Notes: generated from the letters alone by a model not told the origin. DNA of 64,000 nt from Burkholderia ubonensis (GCF_902833085.1 NZ_CADFEB010000002.1:124001-188000), one strand, 5' to 3'. Shown: positions 15,175-25,270, numbered from the stretch's first letter. Numbers and translations: made by a program.

Positions 15175-16290
15175 ATGAACGCTTGGTTATCGTGGCGTCC
15201 CAGTGAGCAGCATGCACAAATCGTGCGCGATATGCTGCGTCGCGGGACGCGTGTCAGTCACCACTTATTCAGCGTCGTAGGCTGTCTCGCTGTCGCGATT
15301 GCGCTTGCCCTCTGGCTGCTGCCAACCGCGCGCGGCACGCTCGCCGCGAAGCTGATGCCGGTCGTGTCCGCGGCCGTGCAGGCCGGTCCGGCGCGTTTGC
15401 TGACCGGCCATCCGCTGCCGAATTTCGCGCCGGCCGGCGCGCAGCCGCAGCAGGACGACGGTCCGGAAACCGATGCGCTGGCGGTCGGTCTCGACGTCGC
15501 ACCGGACGCCGTCGCGCAGAGCGACGCGGCGGATGCGTCGCGCAACAGCCCGTCGCCCGTTACGCTCGCGAAGCTGATCCCGGCCCAGCGCGTCGCCGCC
15601 GATGCGCGCGACGACCGCTCGCTCGCGTCGAACCGCCAGCAGGCGCTCGTCGCCACCTACCTGTCGCGCCGCTACCGCGTCGCGCAGGAGCCGGTCGGGC
15701 AACTCGTCAAGGCCGCGTTCCAGACCGGCCACGACATCGGCCTCGATCCGCTGCTGCTGCTGTCCGTGATGGCGATCGAATCGGGCTTCAATCCGTATGC
15801 CGAGAGCGGCGTCGGCGCGAAGGGCCTGATGCAGGTGATGTCGAAGGTCCATTCCGACAAGTTCGAGTATTTCGGCGGCACCGACACCGCGCTGCAGCCG
15901 CTTGCCAACCTCCAGGTCGGCGCGCTCGTGCTGAAGGACTGCATCGCGCGCGGCGGCTCGCTCGCGAGCGGCCTGCGCCTGTACAACGGCTCGACGAATC
16001 CCGAGGACAATGGCTACGGCTCGAAGGTGATGGCCGAGCGCGGACGCCTGCGCGACGTCGCGCGCGGCCGCAGCGTGCCGATCAATGCGCCGCAGGCGCC
16101 GGCAAAGCCGATCGTCACCGCCGCGATGACGGCGGCGGCCGCCGGCGGTGCGAAGCGCGTCCATGCAACGCTCGAAGCGGCCCAGCCGATGACGGCGAAG
16201 ACTGCCGCGCCGAAGGCGCCGCAGCAGGACGATGCCAGCGTCGACACCGCGAAGCAGCCGCACGGCGATCACTCGGAGCTGGGCGCGTAA
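15175..16290 (+). CDS. Membrane-anchored lytic transglycosylase
   Basis: A 371-residue protein with one membrane helix at about 30-50 and a periplasmic remainder. Residues 60-170 are a low-complexity linker. The transglycosylase SLT core follows: a helix ending in the catalytic Glu of SVMAIESGFNPYAESGVGAKGLMQVM, then L.NLQVGALVLKDCI and LRLYNGSTN. It cleaves the peptidoglycan glycan strand between MurNAc and GlcNAc to form 1,6-anhydroMurNAc ends. The last 90 residues are Ala-rich and disordered. GGGAGA precedes the ATG at proper spacing. Its long upstream region holds a candidate sRNA and dyads, suggesting complex control. Confidence 0.88.
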   Translation: MNAWLSWRPSEQHAQIVRDMLRRGTRVSHHLFSVVGCLAVAIALALWLLPTARGTLAAKLMPVVSAAVQAGPARLLTGHPLPNFAPAGAQPQQDDGPETDALAVGLDVAPDAVAQSDAADASRNSPSPVTLAKLIPAQRVAADARDDRSLASNRQQALVATYLSRRYRVAQEPVGQLVKAAFQTGHDIGLDPLLLLSVMAIESGFNPYAESGVGAKGLMQVMSKVHSDKFEYFGGTDTALQPLANLQVGALVLKDCIARGGSLASGLRLYNGSTNPEDNGYGSKVMAERGRLRDVARGRSVPINAPQAPAKPIVTAAMTAAAAGGAKRVHATLEAAQPMTAKTAAPKAPQQDDASVDTAKQPHGDHSELGA

Positions 16291-16310
16291 CGCGAGCAGC
16301 ATCTCCGCCG

Positions 16311-16349
16311 GAAACGAAAAAAGCACCCCACGGGTGCTTTTTTCGTTTC
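16311..16349. terminator. Bidirectional intrinsic terminator
   Basis: The left arm GAAACGAAAAAAGCACCC (16311-16328) is exactly complementary to the right arm 16332-16349 around CAC, giving GC-rich stem tops with A-runs and T-runs on either side. It ends the transglycosylase gene on the plus strand and can act on the convergent aminotransferase transcript. Confidence 0.92.
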
Positions 16350-16442
16350 TGCGCCGGTAAACCGCCGGTTTCGCGGCCGGGCTCGCCGTGACGTGCGCCG
16401 CCGTGCTTCGGCTCGCGCCCGCGCGGCGACGTGCGCGACCGG

Positions 16443-17639
16443 TCAGCGCAGCCGGAACAGCGTCGCGAGCCGCTCGACCGCCTCCTCGAGGCGCGAGTAG
16501 GCGGTCGCATAAGACAGCCGGATATAGTCGCGCGGCGCATGGACGCCGAAGTCCATGCCGGGCACGAGCACGACGCCCGCATCGTGCAGCATCGCCTGCG
16601 TGAGCGCCGCGCTGTCGCCGGCCGCCGGATGCGCGACGCCGCCGCAATGCGCGTATACATAGAACGCACCGTCCGGCATCACGGGCACCGTGAAGCCGAG
16701 CTGCCCGAGCGCCGGCGCGATGAAGTCGCGGCGCCGCTTGAATTCGAGGCGGCGCGTTTCGTAGATGTCGAGCGTGGCCGGCTCGAAGCATGCGAGCGCC
16801 GCGTGCTGCGCGAGCGCGGACGGGCAGATGAACAGGTTCTGCGCGAGCTTCTCGAACGTGCCGACGAGCGCCGGCGGGACGACCAGCCAGCCGAGCCGCC
16901 AGCCGGTCATGCTGAAGTACTTCGAGAAGCTGTTGACGGTGACCACGTCGTCGCCGAACGACAGCGCCGACACGGGCGGGGCGTCGTAGCTGAGCCCCTG
17001 GTAGATCTCGTCGACGATCGTGAAGCCGCCGCGCTCGCGCACCGCCTCGACGATCCGCTTCATCTCGTCGGGCTCGAGCGACGTGCCGGTCGGGTTCGAC
17101 GGCGACGCGAGCAGCACGCCGCGCGTCCTGTCGCCCCATAGCCGCCGGACGTCGTCCGCGGTGAGCTGGAAGCGCGCGGCCGGGCCGCTCGGCACGAGCA
17201 CCGCGCGGCCCTCGGCCGCCGCGACGAAGTGCCGGTTGCACGGATACGACGGGTCGGGCATCAGCACCTCGTCGTCGCGGCCGACGAGCGCGAGGCATGC
17301 GAGCAGCAGCGCGGCGGAGGCGCCGGCGGTCACGACGATCCGCTCGGGGCTGACGGTGAGGCCGTACGCGCGCGCATAGTGCGCGGCGATCGCCTCGCGC
17401 AGCGGCGCGATGCCGAGCGCGCTCGTATATTGCGTGACGCCCCGGCGCAGCGCCGCGGCGGCAGCCTCGACGACGGGCTCCGGCGCGGTGAAGTCCGGCT
17501 CGCCGATGCCCATGTGGATGATGTCGCGACCGGCGGCTTCGAGCCGCTGCGCCTCCTTCATCAGTTCCATCACGTAAAAGGGCTGGATCGCGTCGACGCG
17601 CGCTGCGAGCGTGACGAGCGAATCGGCGGTGGTATTCAT
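16443..17639 (-). CDS. PLP-dependent class I/II aminotransferase
   Basis: A 398-residue fold-type I aminotransferase. It shows IHMGIGEPDF, YTSALGIAPLREAIAAHY, ASPSNPTGT, the IVDEIYQGL motif with the PLP-contacting Asp, SFSKYFSMTGWRLGW with the PLP-lysine, and the substrate-binding Arg in YIRLSYATAY. The sequence resembles the aspartate/aromatic transaminase branch that also includes methionine-salvage and N-succinyldiaminopimelate enzymes, so substrate cannot be stated. It lies downstream of nusB, separated by a terminator, and has its own ATG at MNTTAD with GGGGAG upstream. Confidence 0.88.
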   Translation of the reverse strand: MNTTADSLVTLAARVDAIQPFYVMELMKEAQRLEAAGRDIIHMGIGEPDFTAPEPVVEAAAAALRRGVTQYTSALGIAPLREAIAAHYARAYGLTVSPERIVVTAGASAALLLACLALVGRDDEVLMPDPSYPCNRHFVAAAEGRAVLVPSGPAARFQLTADDVRRLWGDRTRGVLLASPSNPTGTSLEPDEMKRIVEAVRERGGFTIVDEIYQGLSYDAPPVSALSFGDDVVTVNSFSKYFSMTGWRLGWLVVPPALVGTFEKLAQNLFICPSALAQHAALACFEPATLDIYETRRLEFKRRRDFIAPALGQLGFTVPVMPDGAFYVYAHCGGVAHPAAGDSAALTQAMLHDAGVVLVPGMDFGVHAPRDYIRLSYATAYSRLEEAVERLATLFRLR

Positions 17640-17668
17640 CGGCGGGTCGGGGAAGGGGAGCGATAAAG

Positions 17669-17692
17669 AAAAAACGGGCGCATGCGCGCCCG
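17669..17692 (-). terminator. Intrinsic terminator of the rib-nusB unit
   Basis: CGGGCGC (17675-17681) pairs with GCGCCCG (17686-17692). Read on the minus strand the stem is followed by six T (complement of 17669-17674), so it terminates transcription just after nusB. Confidence 0.85.
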
Positions 17693-17700
17693 TCGGAGGA

Positions 17701-18138
17701 TCAGCCGTTGCGGCGCGCCTGCGTTTCGGCGGGGCGCAGCTTGGCGGCGAGCTTGTCGAGCACGCCGTTCACGTACTTGTAGCCGTCGGAGCCGCCGAAC
17801 GTCTTGGTCAGCTCGACCGCTTCATTGATGATCACGCGGTACGGCGTTTCGACGTGGTGCGTGAGCTCGAACGTCGCGATCAGCAGCACCGCCCGTTCGA
17901 TCGGGGAGAGCTGGTCGATCGGACGGTCGAGGCACGGCGTGAGCGCTTCCGCGAGCGTCGCGTGCTCGCGGATCACGCCGTGCAGGATTGCGTCCAGCAG
18001 GTCCTTGTCGGCCTTGTCGTAACCCAGCGCGCCGCGCAGTTGCGCGTCGATTTCGCCTGAAGACGCGTTCGACAGCAGCCACTGATACAGGCCTTGCGTC
18101 GCCAGCTCGCGCGATTGTCGGCGGGCGCTCTTCTTCAT
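17701..18138 (-). CDS. nusB: NusB transcription antitermination factor
   Basis: A 145-residue all-helical protein with the family opening [53 protein letters not shown] and the conserved [33 protein letters not shown] end. NusB binds boxA RNA with NusE (S10) and prevents premature termination in rRNA operons. Its ATG overlaps the ribH stop by four bases, so translation is coupled, matching the frequent ribH-nusB arrangement in proteobacteria. Confidence 0.96.
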   Translation of the reverse strand: MKKSARRQSRELATQGLYQWLLSNASSGEIDAQLRGALGYDKADKDLLDAILHGVIREHATLAEALTPCLDRPIDQLSPIERAVLLIATFELTHHVETPYRVIINEAVELTKTFGGSDGYKYVNGVLDKLAAKLRPAETQARRNG

Positions 18139-18653
18139 GCGCGCTCCTCTTCGTCGTCTTCGTCCTCTTCTTCTTCGTCTTCCTCGTCGCCGAGCTGGTC
18201 GAGCGCCATCGTCAGATTGGCCATCTCGACCGCGACGCGCGCCGCGTCACGACCCTTTTCGGTCATGCGCGCGACGGCCTGCTCGTCGGTGTCGGTCGTC
18301 AGCACCGCGTTCGCGATCGGCAGGTTGAAGTCGAGGCCGATGCGGGTGATGCCCGCGCCGCTCTCGTTCGACACGAGTTCGAAGTGGTAGGTCTCGCCGC
18401 GGATCACCGCGCCGAGCGCGATCAGCGCGTCGAACTGGCCGCTTTCCGCGAGCTTCTGCAGCGCGAGCGGGATTTCGAGCGCGCCCGGCACCGACACCAG
18501 CAGCACGTCTTCACCGGAGACGCCGAGGCGCTCCAGCTCTTCGACGCACGCATCGGCGAGGCCGTTGCACACGGGCTCGTTGAAGCGGGATTGCACGATG
18601 CCGATACGCAGGCCGTCGCCTTCGAGATTCGGTTGGTATTGTCCGATTTCCAT
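18135..18653 (-). CDS. ribH: 6,7-dimethyl-8-ribityllumazine synthase, RibH, with acidic tail
   Basis: A 172-residue lumazine synthase. It has the substrate-binding [21 protein letters not shown] and [20 protein letters not shown] motifs, [17 protein letters not shown] and a C-terminal core ending [14 protein letters not shown]. It condenses 5-amino-6-ribitylamino-uracil with 3,4-dihydroxy-2-butanone 4-phosphate, the product of ribBA next door, and assembles into pentamers or larger shells. The last 17 or so residues are almost entirely Asp and Glu, an extension beyond the standard fold that would decorate the oligomer surface. Confidence 0.96.
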   Translation of the reverse strand: MEIGQYQPNLEGDGLRIGIVQSRFNEPVCNGLADACVEELERLGVSGEDVLLVSVPGALEIPLALQKLAESGQFDALIALGAVIRGETYHFELVSNESGAGITRIGLDFNLPIANAVLTTDTDEQAVARMTEKGRDAARVAVEMANLTMALDQLGDEEDEEEEDEDDEEERA

Positions 18654-18707
18654 GATCTTTGTCCGTGGTGTGGATAAGCGGTTATAAGGCGAAAATGCCG
18701 TGACGGG

Positions 18708-19853
18708 TTACGCGTGCGGCGCCGAGCCGCAGGCCTTGGCTTCGCCGCCGGGCATCGGCACGAAGCCCGTGACTTCGAGGCCGTAGCCGGACATGCTGCC
18801 CAGCTTGCGCGGATTCGACAGCACCTGCATCTTGCCGACGCCGACATCGCGCAGGATCTGCGCGCCGATGCCGAACGTCTTGAAATCGACCGGCCGGCGC
18901 TTCAGCGCCGCAGCCTTCTCTTCCTCGTCGAACGCCTTGAAGACGTCGACCAGATGTTCCTTCGTGTCGCCGCAGTTGAGCAGCACGATCACGCCGTGGT
19001 CGCGCTGCGCGATCTCGCGCATCGCGGCGTCGAGCGTCCACGAGTGCGTCGAGGTGCCGGTCTCGAGCAGGTCGAGCACCGACAGCGGCTCGTGCACGCG
19101 CACCGGCGTGTCGACGTCCGGCGACGGCGTGCCGCGCACCAGCGCGATATGCGGCGAGCCGGTCGGCTGGTCGCGGTACAGGACCGCGCGGAACGTGCCG
19201 TGCGCGGTGTGCATCATGCGCTCGGCGACGCGCTCGATGATCGACTCGGTGCGGCTGCGGTAGTGGATCAGGTCGGCGATCGTGCCGATCTTCAGCCCGT
19301 GCTCCTTCGCGAACTCGATCAGGTCGGGCAGGCGGGCCATCGTCCCGTCGTCCTTGATGATTTCGCAGATCACCGCGGCGGGCGTGAGGCCCGCGAGCGC
19401 GGTGAAATCGCAGCCGGCCTCGGTATGGCCCGCGCGTACGAGCACGCCGCCCGGCTGCGCCATGATCGGGAACACGTGGCCCGGCTGCACGATGTGCTCG
19501 GGGCGCACGTCGTGCGCGACCGCCGTGGCGATCGTATGCGCGCGGTCGGCCGCCGAGATGCCGGTCGTCACGCCTTCGGCCGCTTCGATGCTGACCGTGA
19601 AAGCGGTGCCGTATTGCGTGCCGTTGCGGTACGTCATCAGCGGCAGGTGAAGCTGCTTGCAGCGTTCCTGCGTCAACGTCAGACAAATCAGGCCGCGGCC
19701 GTATCTGGCCATGAAGTTGATCGCTTCCGGCGTCACGAATTCGGCGGCGATCACGAGATCGCCTTCGTTTTCGCGGTCTTCTTCGTCGACCAGGATCACC
19801 ATCCGGCCGGCTTTCAGCTCGGCGATGATGTCGGGCGTGGAGGCGAGCGTCAT
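18708..19853 (-). CDS. ribBA: RibBA-type protein: active DHBP synthase with degenerate GTP cyclohydrolase II domain
   Basis: A 381-residue two-domain protein. Residues 1-205 are 3,4-dihydroxy-2-butanone 4-phosphate synthase, with [51 protein letters not shown] and EIIKDDG. The rest aligns with GTP cyclohydrolase II in length and general layout but lacks its zinc cysteines (the HSEC and RCDCG positions read VHEPL and THSW) and the RQEGRGIGL motif. It should therefore make the four-carbon riboflavin precursor but not open GTP; a separate ribA is expected elsewhere. Such variants have been called RibBX. It is first of the ribBA-ribH-nusB unit. Confidence 0.92.
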   Translation of the reverse strand: MTLASTPDIIAELKAGRMVILVDEEDRENEGDLVIAAEFVTPEAINFMARYGRGLICLTLTQERCKQLHLPLMTYRNGTQYGTAFTVSIEAAEGVTTGISAADRAHTIATAVAHDVRPEHIVQPGHVFPIMAQPGGVLVRAGHTEAGCDFTALAGLTPAAVICEIIKDDGTMARLPDLIEFAKEHGLKIGTIADLIHYRSRTESIIERVAERMMHTAHGTFRAVLYRDQPTGSPHIALVRGTPSPDVDTPVRVHEPLSVLDLLETGTSTHSWTLDAAMREIAQRDHGVIVLLNCGDTKEHLVDVFKAFDEEEKAAALKRRPVDFKTFGIGAQILRDVGVGKMQVLSNPRKLGSMSGYGLEVTGFVPMPGGEAKACGSAPHA

Positions 19854-19983
19854 AAGGGAGCGAGAAAGGGGAAAGTGCGTATTTTACGCCAGCCGGACCG
19901 GGTTTCGGCTGGCGCGGGCGGCGCCGGCCGCGGGGCCGGTCCGGCGCGGCTGCCGCGCCGCCCGGACCAGCGGCCGGAGCGCG

Positions 19984-20502
19984 TCACATGCGGCCGTCGC
20001 GGCCGCCGAGAAAATCGAGCTTGCCGAGCTCGACGCCGTTGTGGCGCAGGATGTCATACGCGGTCGTCACGTGGAAGAAGAAGTTGGGCAGCACGAAATT
20101 CAGCAGGTACGACTGGCCCGAGAATTCGAGCGGGCCGACGCGCATCTTGAGCACGATCTCGCGCGTTTCCGAGCCGTCGATCTGCGCCGCGTCGAAGCCG
20201 TTCAGGTAGTCGATCGTCTTCTGCAGGCGTGCGTGCAGCTCGTCGAACGTCTGCTCGACGTCCGGGTAGCTCGGGATCTCGACGCCCGCGAGCCGCGCGG
20301 CGCAGCCCTTCGCGGTGTCGGTTGCGATGTAGACCTGGCGCGCGAGCGGCGCCATGTCCGGAAACAGCCGGGCGCCGATCAGCACCGACGGATCGATCTG
20401 CTTTTCGGCCGCGTGCGCCTGGGCTTTGCCGAGGATGTGCTGCAGGTTGGTCAGGCCGCGGATCAGGACAGGCACCGAGGCCTGATACATCGAAATGGAC
20501 AT
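19984..20502 (-). CDS. DUF1993 family protein
   Basis: A 172-residue protein of DUF1993, a DinB-like four-helix bundle family. Recognised segments are the [24 protein letters not shown] opening, [28 protein letters not shown], and the [35 protein letters not shown] end with its conserved aromatic and His residues. No enzymatic role is known. GAGGA precedes the ATG by about eight bases. It sits upstream of ribBA on the same strand with a 130-bp gap, so shared transcription is uncertain. Confidence 0.85.
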   Translation of the reverse strand: MSISMYQASVPVLIRGLTNLQHILGKAQAHAAEKQIDPSVLIGARLFPDMAPLARQVYIATDTAKGCAARLAGVEIPSYPDVEQTFDELHARLQKTIDYLNGFDAAQIDGSETREIVLKMRVGPLEFSGQSYLLNFVLPNFFFHVTTAYDILRHNGVELGKLDFLGGRDGRM

Positions 20503-20849
20503 GGGCGTTTCCTCGAAGGGGACGATCGTGCGCGCGTCGGCGCGCGATGGCATGGTGCAGCGGGAGCGGTGCAATGGCCGCTGCAGCATCATAGCGCGGC
20601 GGCATCGCGCGTGCGCGACGCCGGCCGAACGGCCAGGGCAGGCGCGCGCGCATGGCCGGACGGACGAGTCGCGACCGGCCGTCCGTACCGGGTAGAATGC
20701 GCGCACCACCACCGCCTCGCCGGCGGACACACCATAACGCCGGGCTGCGTATCGCCCGCGCCGACGGCCATCATGCCGACCGGTTTTGCGCGCCGATGGC
20801 GGCGCGTGCGCGACGGCGTTTGGCGATTTCGATCGGATGCTCCCCGGAC

Positions 20850-22019
20850 ATGTCGACTCCCGCCGTTCTGCTGCTCGTCCTGCTGATCAATTGCGTCGCG
20901 ACGTCGGCGGTGCTCGGCTCGCTGTGGCGCGCCGACGTGCCGGGCGTGCGCCGCTGGCTCGCGTCGCAGGCATTGCTCGCGATCGCGGTCGGCGCGCTGC
21001 TCGCCGCGCCGTCGTCGCCGGTGGCCGTCTCTGTCGCCGTCGTGCCGTACGTATGCGGGACGCTCGCGATCCTGCAGGGCTTTCGGCAATTCTTCGGCGT
21101 GCGGCCCGTGTATCGGACGGAGCTGGCTGGAGCCGCGCTACTGGTCGCGGCGGTCGTCTGGTGCGCATGGACCGGAGCGCCGTCGAACCTGCGCGTCGTG
21201 CTCGTGTCCGTGATGGCCGTATACGTTCGTGTCGCGATCGGCTGGCTCGCGTATCGCCGCCGGCCCGCGCACCGTCCGGCGTTTGCCTACGGATTCGTGT
21301 GGGTGGTCGCGATTGCCGGCGCGATCGTCCAGTTCGCGCGCGGCGTTGCGTTCGCGCTCGGGCACGGAGGCGACTCGACGCTGCTGCACCCGGCGCCGTT
21401 GAACGTCGCGTTCGTCGCGCTTGCCGTGCTGAGCCTGTCGTGCCTGTCGATGAGCGTCGTGATGCTGGCGCACGATCGCATCGCGGAACGCCTCGAGCGG
21501 CTTGCGACCGTCGACGGCCTGACGGGCGCGCTGATGCGCGGGGCCTTTCTCGAGCGGGCCGAGCAGCGGTGCGGGCGCGCGGCGCGTGCCGGCTCGCCGC
21601 ACTCGCTCGTCATCGTCGATCTCGACAACTTCAAGGCCATCAACGATCGCCACGGGCATGCGGCGGGCGACCAGGCGCTCGTGCATTTTGCGGCGGTGAT
21701 GGCGGGGGGCATCCGGTCTCGCGACCTGTTCGGGCGGCTGGGCGGGGAGGAGTTCGCGGTGCTGTGCCCCGACACGCCCGCGGATGAAGCGGCGCGCGTG
21801 ATCGATCGCCTGCGCGCGTCGCTGGCGGGCGGCGGTGCCGGAGCGACCCGTGGCGTCGTCAGGTTCACGTTCAGCGCGGGTGTCGCCGAGCGCATCGCCG
21901 GCGAGCCGCTGTCGCAGCTGATGGCCCGGGCCGATGCCGCACTGTATGCGGCGAAGGCGGCCGGGCGCGATCGCGTGACCGTTGCCGCGCAGGCGCAGCG
22001 CGCCGACGTGGCGGCCTGA
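20850..22019 (+). CDS. Membrane diguanylate cyclase (GGDEF)
   Basis: A 389-residue protein. Six hydrophobic segments fill residues 1-205, forming a membrane sensor part with no recognised ligand motif. The GGDEF domain starts at about 213 ([21 protein letters not shown]), includes [21 protein letters not shown] and the catalytic GGEEF at 298-302. An inhibitory I-site RSRD lies at 289-292, five residues before it, so activity and product feedback are both predicted. It would make cyclic di-GMP from two GTP. It lies between two halves of the riboflavin cluster on the opposite strand. The ATG is the first in frame giving a hydrophobic N terminus; the RBS is weak. Confidence 0.9.
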   Translation: MSTPAVLLLVLLINCVATSAVLGSLWRADVPGVRRWLASQALLAIAVGALLAAPSSPVAVSVAVVPYVCGTLAILQGFRQFFGVRPVYRTELAGAALLVAAVVWCAWTGAPSNLRVVLVSVMAVYVRVAIGWLAYRRRPAHRPAFAYGFVWVVAIAGAIVQFARGVAFALGHGGDSTLLHPAPLNVAFVALAVLSLSCLSMSVVMLAHDRIAERLERLATVDGLTGALMRGAFLERAEQRCGRAARAGSPHSLVIVDLDNFKAINDRHGHAAGDQALVHFAAVMAGGIRSRDLFGRLGGEEFAVLCPDTPADEAARVIDRLRASLAGGGAGATRGVVRFTFSAGVAERIAGEPLSQLMARADAALYAAKAAGRDRVTVAAQAQRADVAA

Positions 22020-22053
22020 CGCGCGGCGGGCGACGTCGGGCGACGTCGGGCGA

Positions 22054-22689
22054 TCAGTCCTGCGGCGTGCCCGCCGAAGGCGACGTCGACAGCATCCGCT
22101 CGACGTAGCGCGCGATCATGTCGATTTCGAGATTCACCTGGCTGCCTGCCCGCAGGTGACGCAGCGTCGTCACCTCGACCGTATGCGGAATCAGGTTGAT
22201 CGAGAACTCGCAGCCGTCGGCGCGGTCCGCAACCGAGTTCACGGTCAGGCTCACGCCGTTCACCGTGATCGAACCCTTGTATGCGAGATAGCGGCCGAGC
22301 TGGCGCGGCGCGACGATGCGCAGCTCGTGCGACTCGCCGACCGGCGCGAAGTGCGACACCGTGCCGAGCCCGTCCACGTGACCCGACACGATGTGCCCGC
22401 CGAGCCGGTCGTGCGCGCGCAGCGCTTTCTCGAGATTGACGTCGCCCGGCTCCGCAAGGCCGACCGTGAGGTTCAGGCTCTCGCGCGACACTTCGACGTC
22501 GAACGCGTCGGCAGTCTTCTCGATCACCGTCATGCACGCGCCCTGGATCGCGATGCTGTCGCCGAGCGCGACGTCGGCGAGGTCGAGCCCGCCGGCTTTC
22601 ACGGTCAGGCGCACGCCCGCGTCCGGCGATGCGCCGAGCGGCTTGATCGATTCGATGCGGCCGACGGCCGCGACAATTCCGGTAAACAT
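22054..22689 (-). CDS. ribE: Riboflavin synthase alpha subunit
   Basis: A 211-residue protein with two tandem lumazine-binding repeats. The first begins MFTGIVAAVGRI and has GDSIAIQGACMTV; the second has LGGHIVSGHVDG, YKGSITVNGVSLTV and INLIPHT. The enzyme dismutates two 6,7-dimethyl-8-ribityllumazines to riboflavin plus the diamine substrate of RibH, working as a trimer. It follows ribD by 14 bases, so the two are one transcription unit. E. coli calls the homologous gene ribC; ribE is used here by Burkholderia custom. Confidence 0.95.
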   Translation of the reverse strand: MFTGIVAAVGRIESIKPLGASPDAGVRLTVKAGGLDLADVALGDSIAIQGACMTVIEKTADAFDVEVSRESLNLTVGLAEPGDVNLEKALRAHDRLGGHIVSGHVDGLGTVSHFAPVGESHELRIVAPRQLGRYLAYKGSITVNGVSLTVNSVADRADGCEFSINLIPHTVEVTTLRHLRAGSQVNLEIDMIARYVERMLSTSPSAGTPQD

Positions 22690-22703
22690 CGTGACGATTC
22701 CGT

Positions 22704-23825
22704 TCAATGAGAGGCGTTGGGCGACGCGAAGCGCGCCAGGATCCGCAGATCGTCGCCGATCCGCTCGATGCCGTGAAACGTGAGCCGCGCGCGCGCGTCG
22801 AGGCTTGCCGGCGCGGCGAGATCGAACATGCCGGCCGCGTCGGCGCCGAGCAGGCTCGGCGCGAGGTAGACCAGCAGTTCGTCGACGCAGTGCTCGCGCA
22901 GCAGCGAGCCGTTCAGCTTGTGGCCGGCCTCGACGTGCAGCTCGTTGATGCCGCGCGCGCCGAGCGCCGTCAGCATGCCCGGCAGGTCGACCTTGCCGTG
23001 CGCGTTCGGCAGCGGCACGATTTCCGCGCCGCGCGCCTTCAGCGCCGCCGCGCGCGCTTCGCCCGCGGCGTCGAGCCGGCCGCAGAAGATCAGGAGCGGC
23101 GCGCCTTCGAGCAGACGCGCGTCGAGCGGCAGCTCGAGCCGGCTGTCGACCAGCACGCGCCGCGGCTGGCGCGGCGTGTCGATGCCCCGCACGGTCAGCT
23201 GCGGGTCGTCCTCGCGCACGGTGCCGATGCCGGTGAGGATCGCGCACGCGCGCGCGCGCCACGCATGGCCGTCGAGCCGCGCGTCGTCGCCGGTGATCCA
23301 CTGGCTCTCGCCGGACGGCAGCGCGGTGCGGCCGTCGAGCGACGCGGCGGTTTTCATCCGCACCCACGGGCGGCCGCGCGTCATCCGCGACACGAAGCCG
23401 ATGTTGAGTTCGCCCGCTTCATGCGCGAGCAGCCCGCAGCGCACGTCGATGCCCGCGTCGCGCAGCATCCCGAGGCCGCGCCCCGACACCTGCGGATTCG
23501 GGTCTTCCATCGCCGAGACGACCTTCGCGACGCGCGCGTCGATCAGCGCGTTCGCGCACGGCGGCGTGCGGCCGAAGTGGCTGCACGGCTCGAGCGTCAC
23601 GTAGACGGTCGAGCCCGTGACGTCGTGGCCGCGCGAACGCGCATCCTTCAGCGCCTGCACTTCCGCGTGATCCTGGCCGGCCGGCTGCGTGAAGCCTTCG
23701 CCGATCACGTCGCCGTCCTTGACGATCACGCAGCCGACGCGCGGGTTCGGCGTCGTCGTGTACATGCCGCGCGCCGCGAGCGCGAGCGCGCGCTGCATGT
23801 GGGCGAAATCGGTATCCGAGAACAT
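22704..23825 (-). CDS. ribD: Bifunctional riboflavin deaminase/reductase RibD
   Basis: A 373-residue two-domain enzyme. Residues 1-145 are a zinc deaminase with the HAEVQAL motif and the PCSHFGRTPPCANALI zinc-cysteine motif. Residues 150-365 are the reductase, with RPWVRMKTAASLDGRTAL, SQWITGDDAR, LTGIGTVREDDPQLTVR and the HVEAGHKLNGSLL segment. It deaminates the pyrimidine product of GTP cyclohydrolase II and reduces the ribose side chain with NADPH. It is followed by ribE and preceded by hemL after a 15-base gap, so hemL-ribD-ribE probably share an mRNA. Confidence 0.95.
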   Translation of the reverse strand: MFSDTDFAHMQRALALAARGMYTTTPNPRVGCVIVKDGDVIGEGFTQPAGQDHAEVQALKDARSRGHDVTGSTVYVTLEPCSHFGRTPPCANALIDARVAKVVSAMEDPNPQVSGRGLGMLRDAGIDVRCGLLAHEAGELNIGFVSRMTRGRPWVRMKTAASLDGRTALPSGESQWITGDDARLDGHAWRARACAILTGIGTVREDDPQLTVRGIDTPRQPRRVLVDSRLELPLDARLLEGAPLLIFCGRLDAAGEARAAALKARGAEIVPLPNAHGKVDLPGMLTALGARGINELHVEAGHKLNGSLLREHCVDELLVYLAPSLLGADAAGMFDLAAPASLDARARLTFHGIERIGDDLRILARFASPNASH

Positions 23826-23840
23826 CCGCGCGGCCCCGGC

Positions 23841-25127
23841 TTACGCGGCCGCCAGCGCGGCGAACGCGCGGCGCGCGGCGGCGAGCGTCGCGTCGATCAC
23901 CGCGTCGTCGTGCGTGCTCGACACGAACCCGGCTTCATACGCGGACGGCGCGAAATAGACGCCCTCGTCGAGCATCAGGTGGAAGAAGCGGTTGAAGCGC
24001 TCGACGTTGCTCTGCGTGACTTCCGCGAAGCTCGCCGGCACGCGCTCGGCGAAATAGAGGCCGAACATCGCGCCGATCGAATCGGCCGCGAACGGCACGC
24101 CGGCCGCGCGCGCCTCGGCGGCGAGGCCGTCGGCGAGGCGCTTGGTCTGCGCGGTGAGCGCGTCGTAGAAGCCGGGCGCCTGGATCAGCTGCAGCGTCTT
24201 CAGGCCCGCGGCGACCGCGATCGGGTTGCCCGACAGCGTGCCGGCCTGGTAGACGCCGCCGAGCGGCGCGAGGTGGGCCATGATGTCGCGGCGGCCGCCG
24301 AACGCGGCGGCCGGCATCCCGCCGCCGATCACCTTGCCGAGGCAGGTCAGGTCGGCCGTGATCCCGTAGTACGCCTGCGCGCCGCCGAGCGCGACGCGGA
24401 AGCCGCACATCACTTCGTCGAAGATCAGCACCGCGCCGTGCTTCGTGCACAGCGCGCGCAGCGCGTTCAGGAATTCCGGCGTGCCGCGCACGAGGTTCAT
24501 GTTGCCGGCGACCGGCTCGACGATCACCGCGGCGATCTCGTCGCCGAACGCGGCGAACGCTTCCTCGAGCTTGGCGACGTTGTTGTATTCGAGCACGGTC
24601 GTGTGCTTCGCGATGTCGGCGGGCACGCCGGCCGACGTCGGGTTGCCGAACGTCAGGAGACCCGAGCCGGCCTTCACGAGCAGGCTGTCCGCGTGGCCGT
24701 GGTAGCAGCCCTCGAACTTGACGATGCGGCTGCGGCCCGTGAAGCCGCGCGCGAGGCGCAGCGCGCTCATCGTTGCCTCGGTGCCGCTCGACACCATCCG
24801 CACCTGCTCGATCGACGGCACGAGCTTGCAGATTTCCTCGGCGATCTCGATCTCGGCCTCGGTCGGCGCGCCGAACGAGAAGCCATCGCCGAGCACCTTC
24901 TGCACGGCCGCGAGCACTTCCGGATGGACGTGGCCGACGATCATCGGGCCCCACGAGCCGATGTAGTCGATGTACTGCTTGCCGTCGGCATCCCAGAAGT
25001 ACGGGCCTTGCGCGCGCGACACGAAGCGCGGCGTGCCGCCGACCGAGCGGAACGCGCGGACCGGCGAGTTGACGCCGCCGGGAATGGTTTGCTGCGCGCG
25101 TTCGAAGAGGATCTGATTGTTGGACAT
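23841..25127 (-). CDS. hemL: Glutamate-1-semialdehyde 2,1-aminomutase
   Basis: A 428-residue PLP enzyme that turns glutamate-1-semialdehyde into 5-aminolevulinate in the C5 heme pathway. It has the [24 protein letters not shown] start, [24 protein letters not shown], the [13 protein letters not shown] motif with the PLP-contacting Asp, the PLP lysine in [19 protein letters not shown] and [15 protein letters not shown]. Its length matches E. coli HemL closely. The ATG at 25127 was chosen from the longer frame upstream because the family starts here. Confidence 0.96.
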   Translation of the reverse strand: MSNNQILFERAQQTIPGGVNSPVRAFRSVGGTPRFVSRAQGPYFWDADGKQYIDYIGSWGPMIVGHVHPEVLAAVQKVLGDGFSFGAPTEAEIEIAEEICKLVPSIEQVRMVSSGTEATMSALRLARGFTGRSRIVKFEGCYHGHADSLLVKAGSGLLTFGNPTSAGVPADIAKHTTVLEYNNVAKLEEAFAAFGDEIAAVIVEPVAGNMNLVRGTPEFLNALRALCTKHGAVLIFDEVMCGFRVALGGAQAYYGITADLTCLGKVIGGGMPAAAFGGRRDIMAHLAPLGGVYQAGTLSGNPIAVAAGLKTLQLIQAPGFYDALTAQTKRLADGLAAEARAAGVPFAADSIGAMFGLYFAERVPASFAEVTQSNVERFNRFFHLMLDEGVYFAPSAYEAGFVSSTHDDAVIDATLAAARRAFAALAAA

Positions 25128-25270
25128 GAGCGAAACCTGCGAGAGAACGGCGCGGGCGGGCCGGTGCACGGGCCGCGGCGCCTGGGCGGAACGATCGTCC
25201 GATTGTACCGGAGACGCGCGCGGCGAGCCGGCGGGCGGCGTGCGGCCATTCGGCGCGTGGGGATTCGGCC

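Noticed and set aside
14796..15206. 136-residue plus-strand ORF upstream of the transglycosylase
   Set aside because: No family similarity, overlaps a promoter, a terminator hairpin and palindromes, and its Shine-Dalgarno is poor; treated as non-coding leader.
22020..22050. Tandem GCGACGTCGG repeat after the diguanylate cyclase
   Set aside because: Only two copies in GC-rich intergenic DNA; no reason to think it functional.
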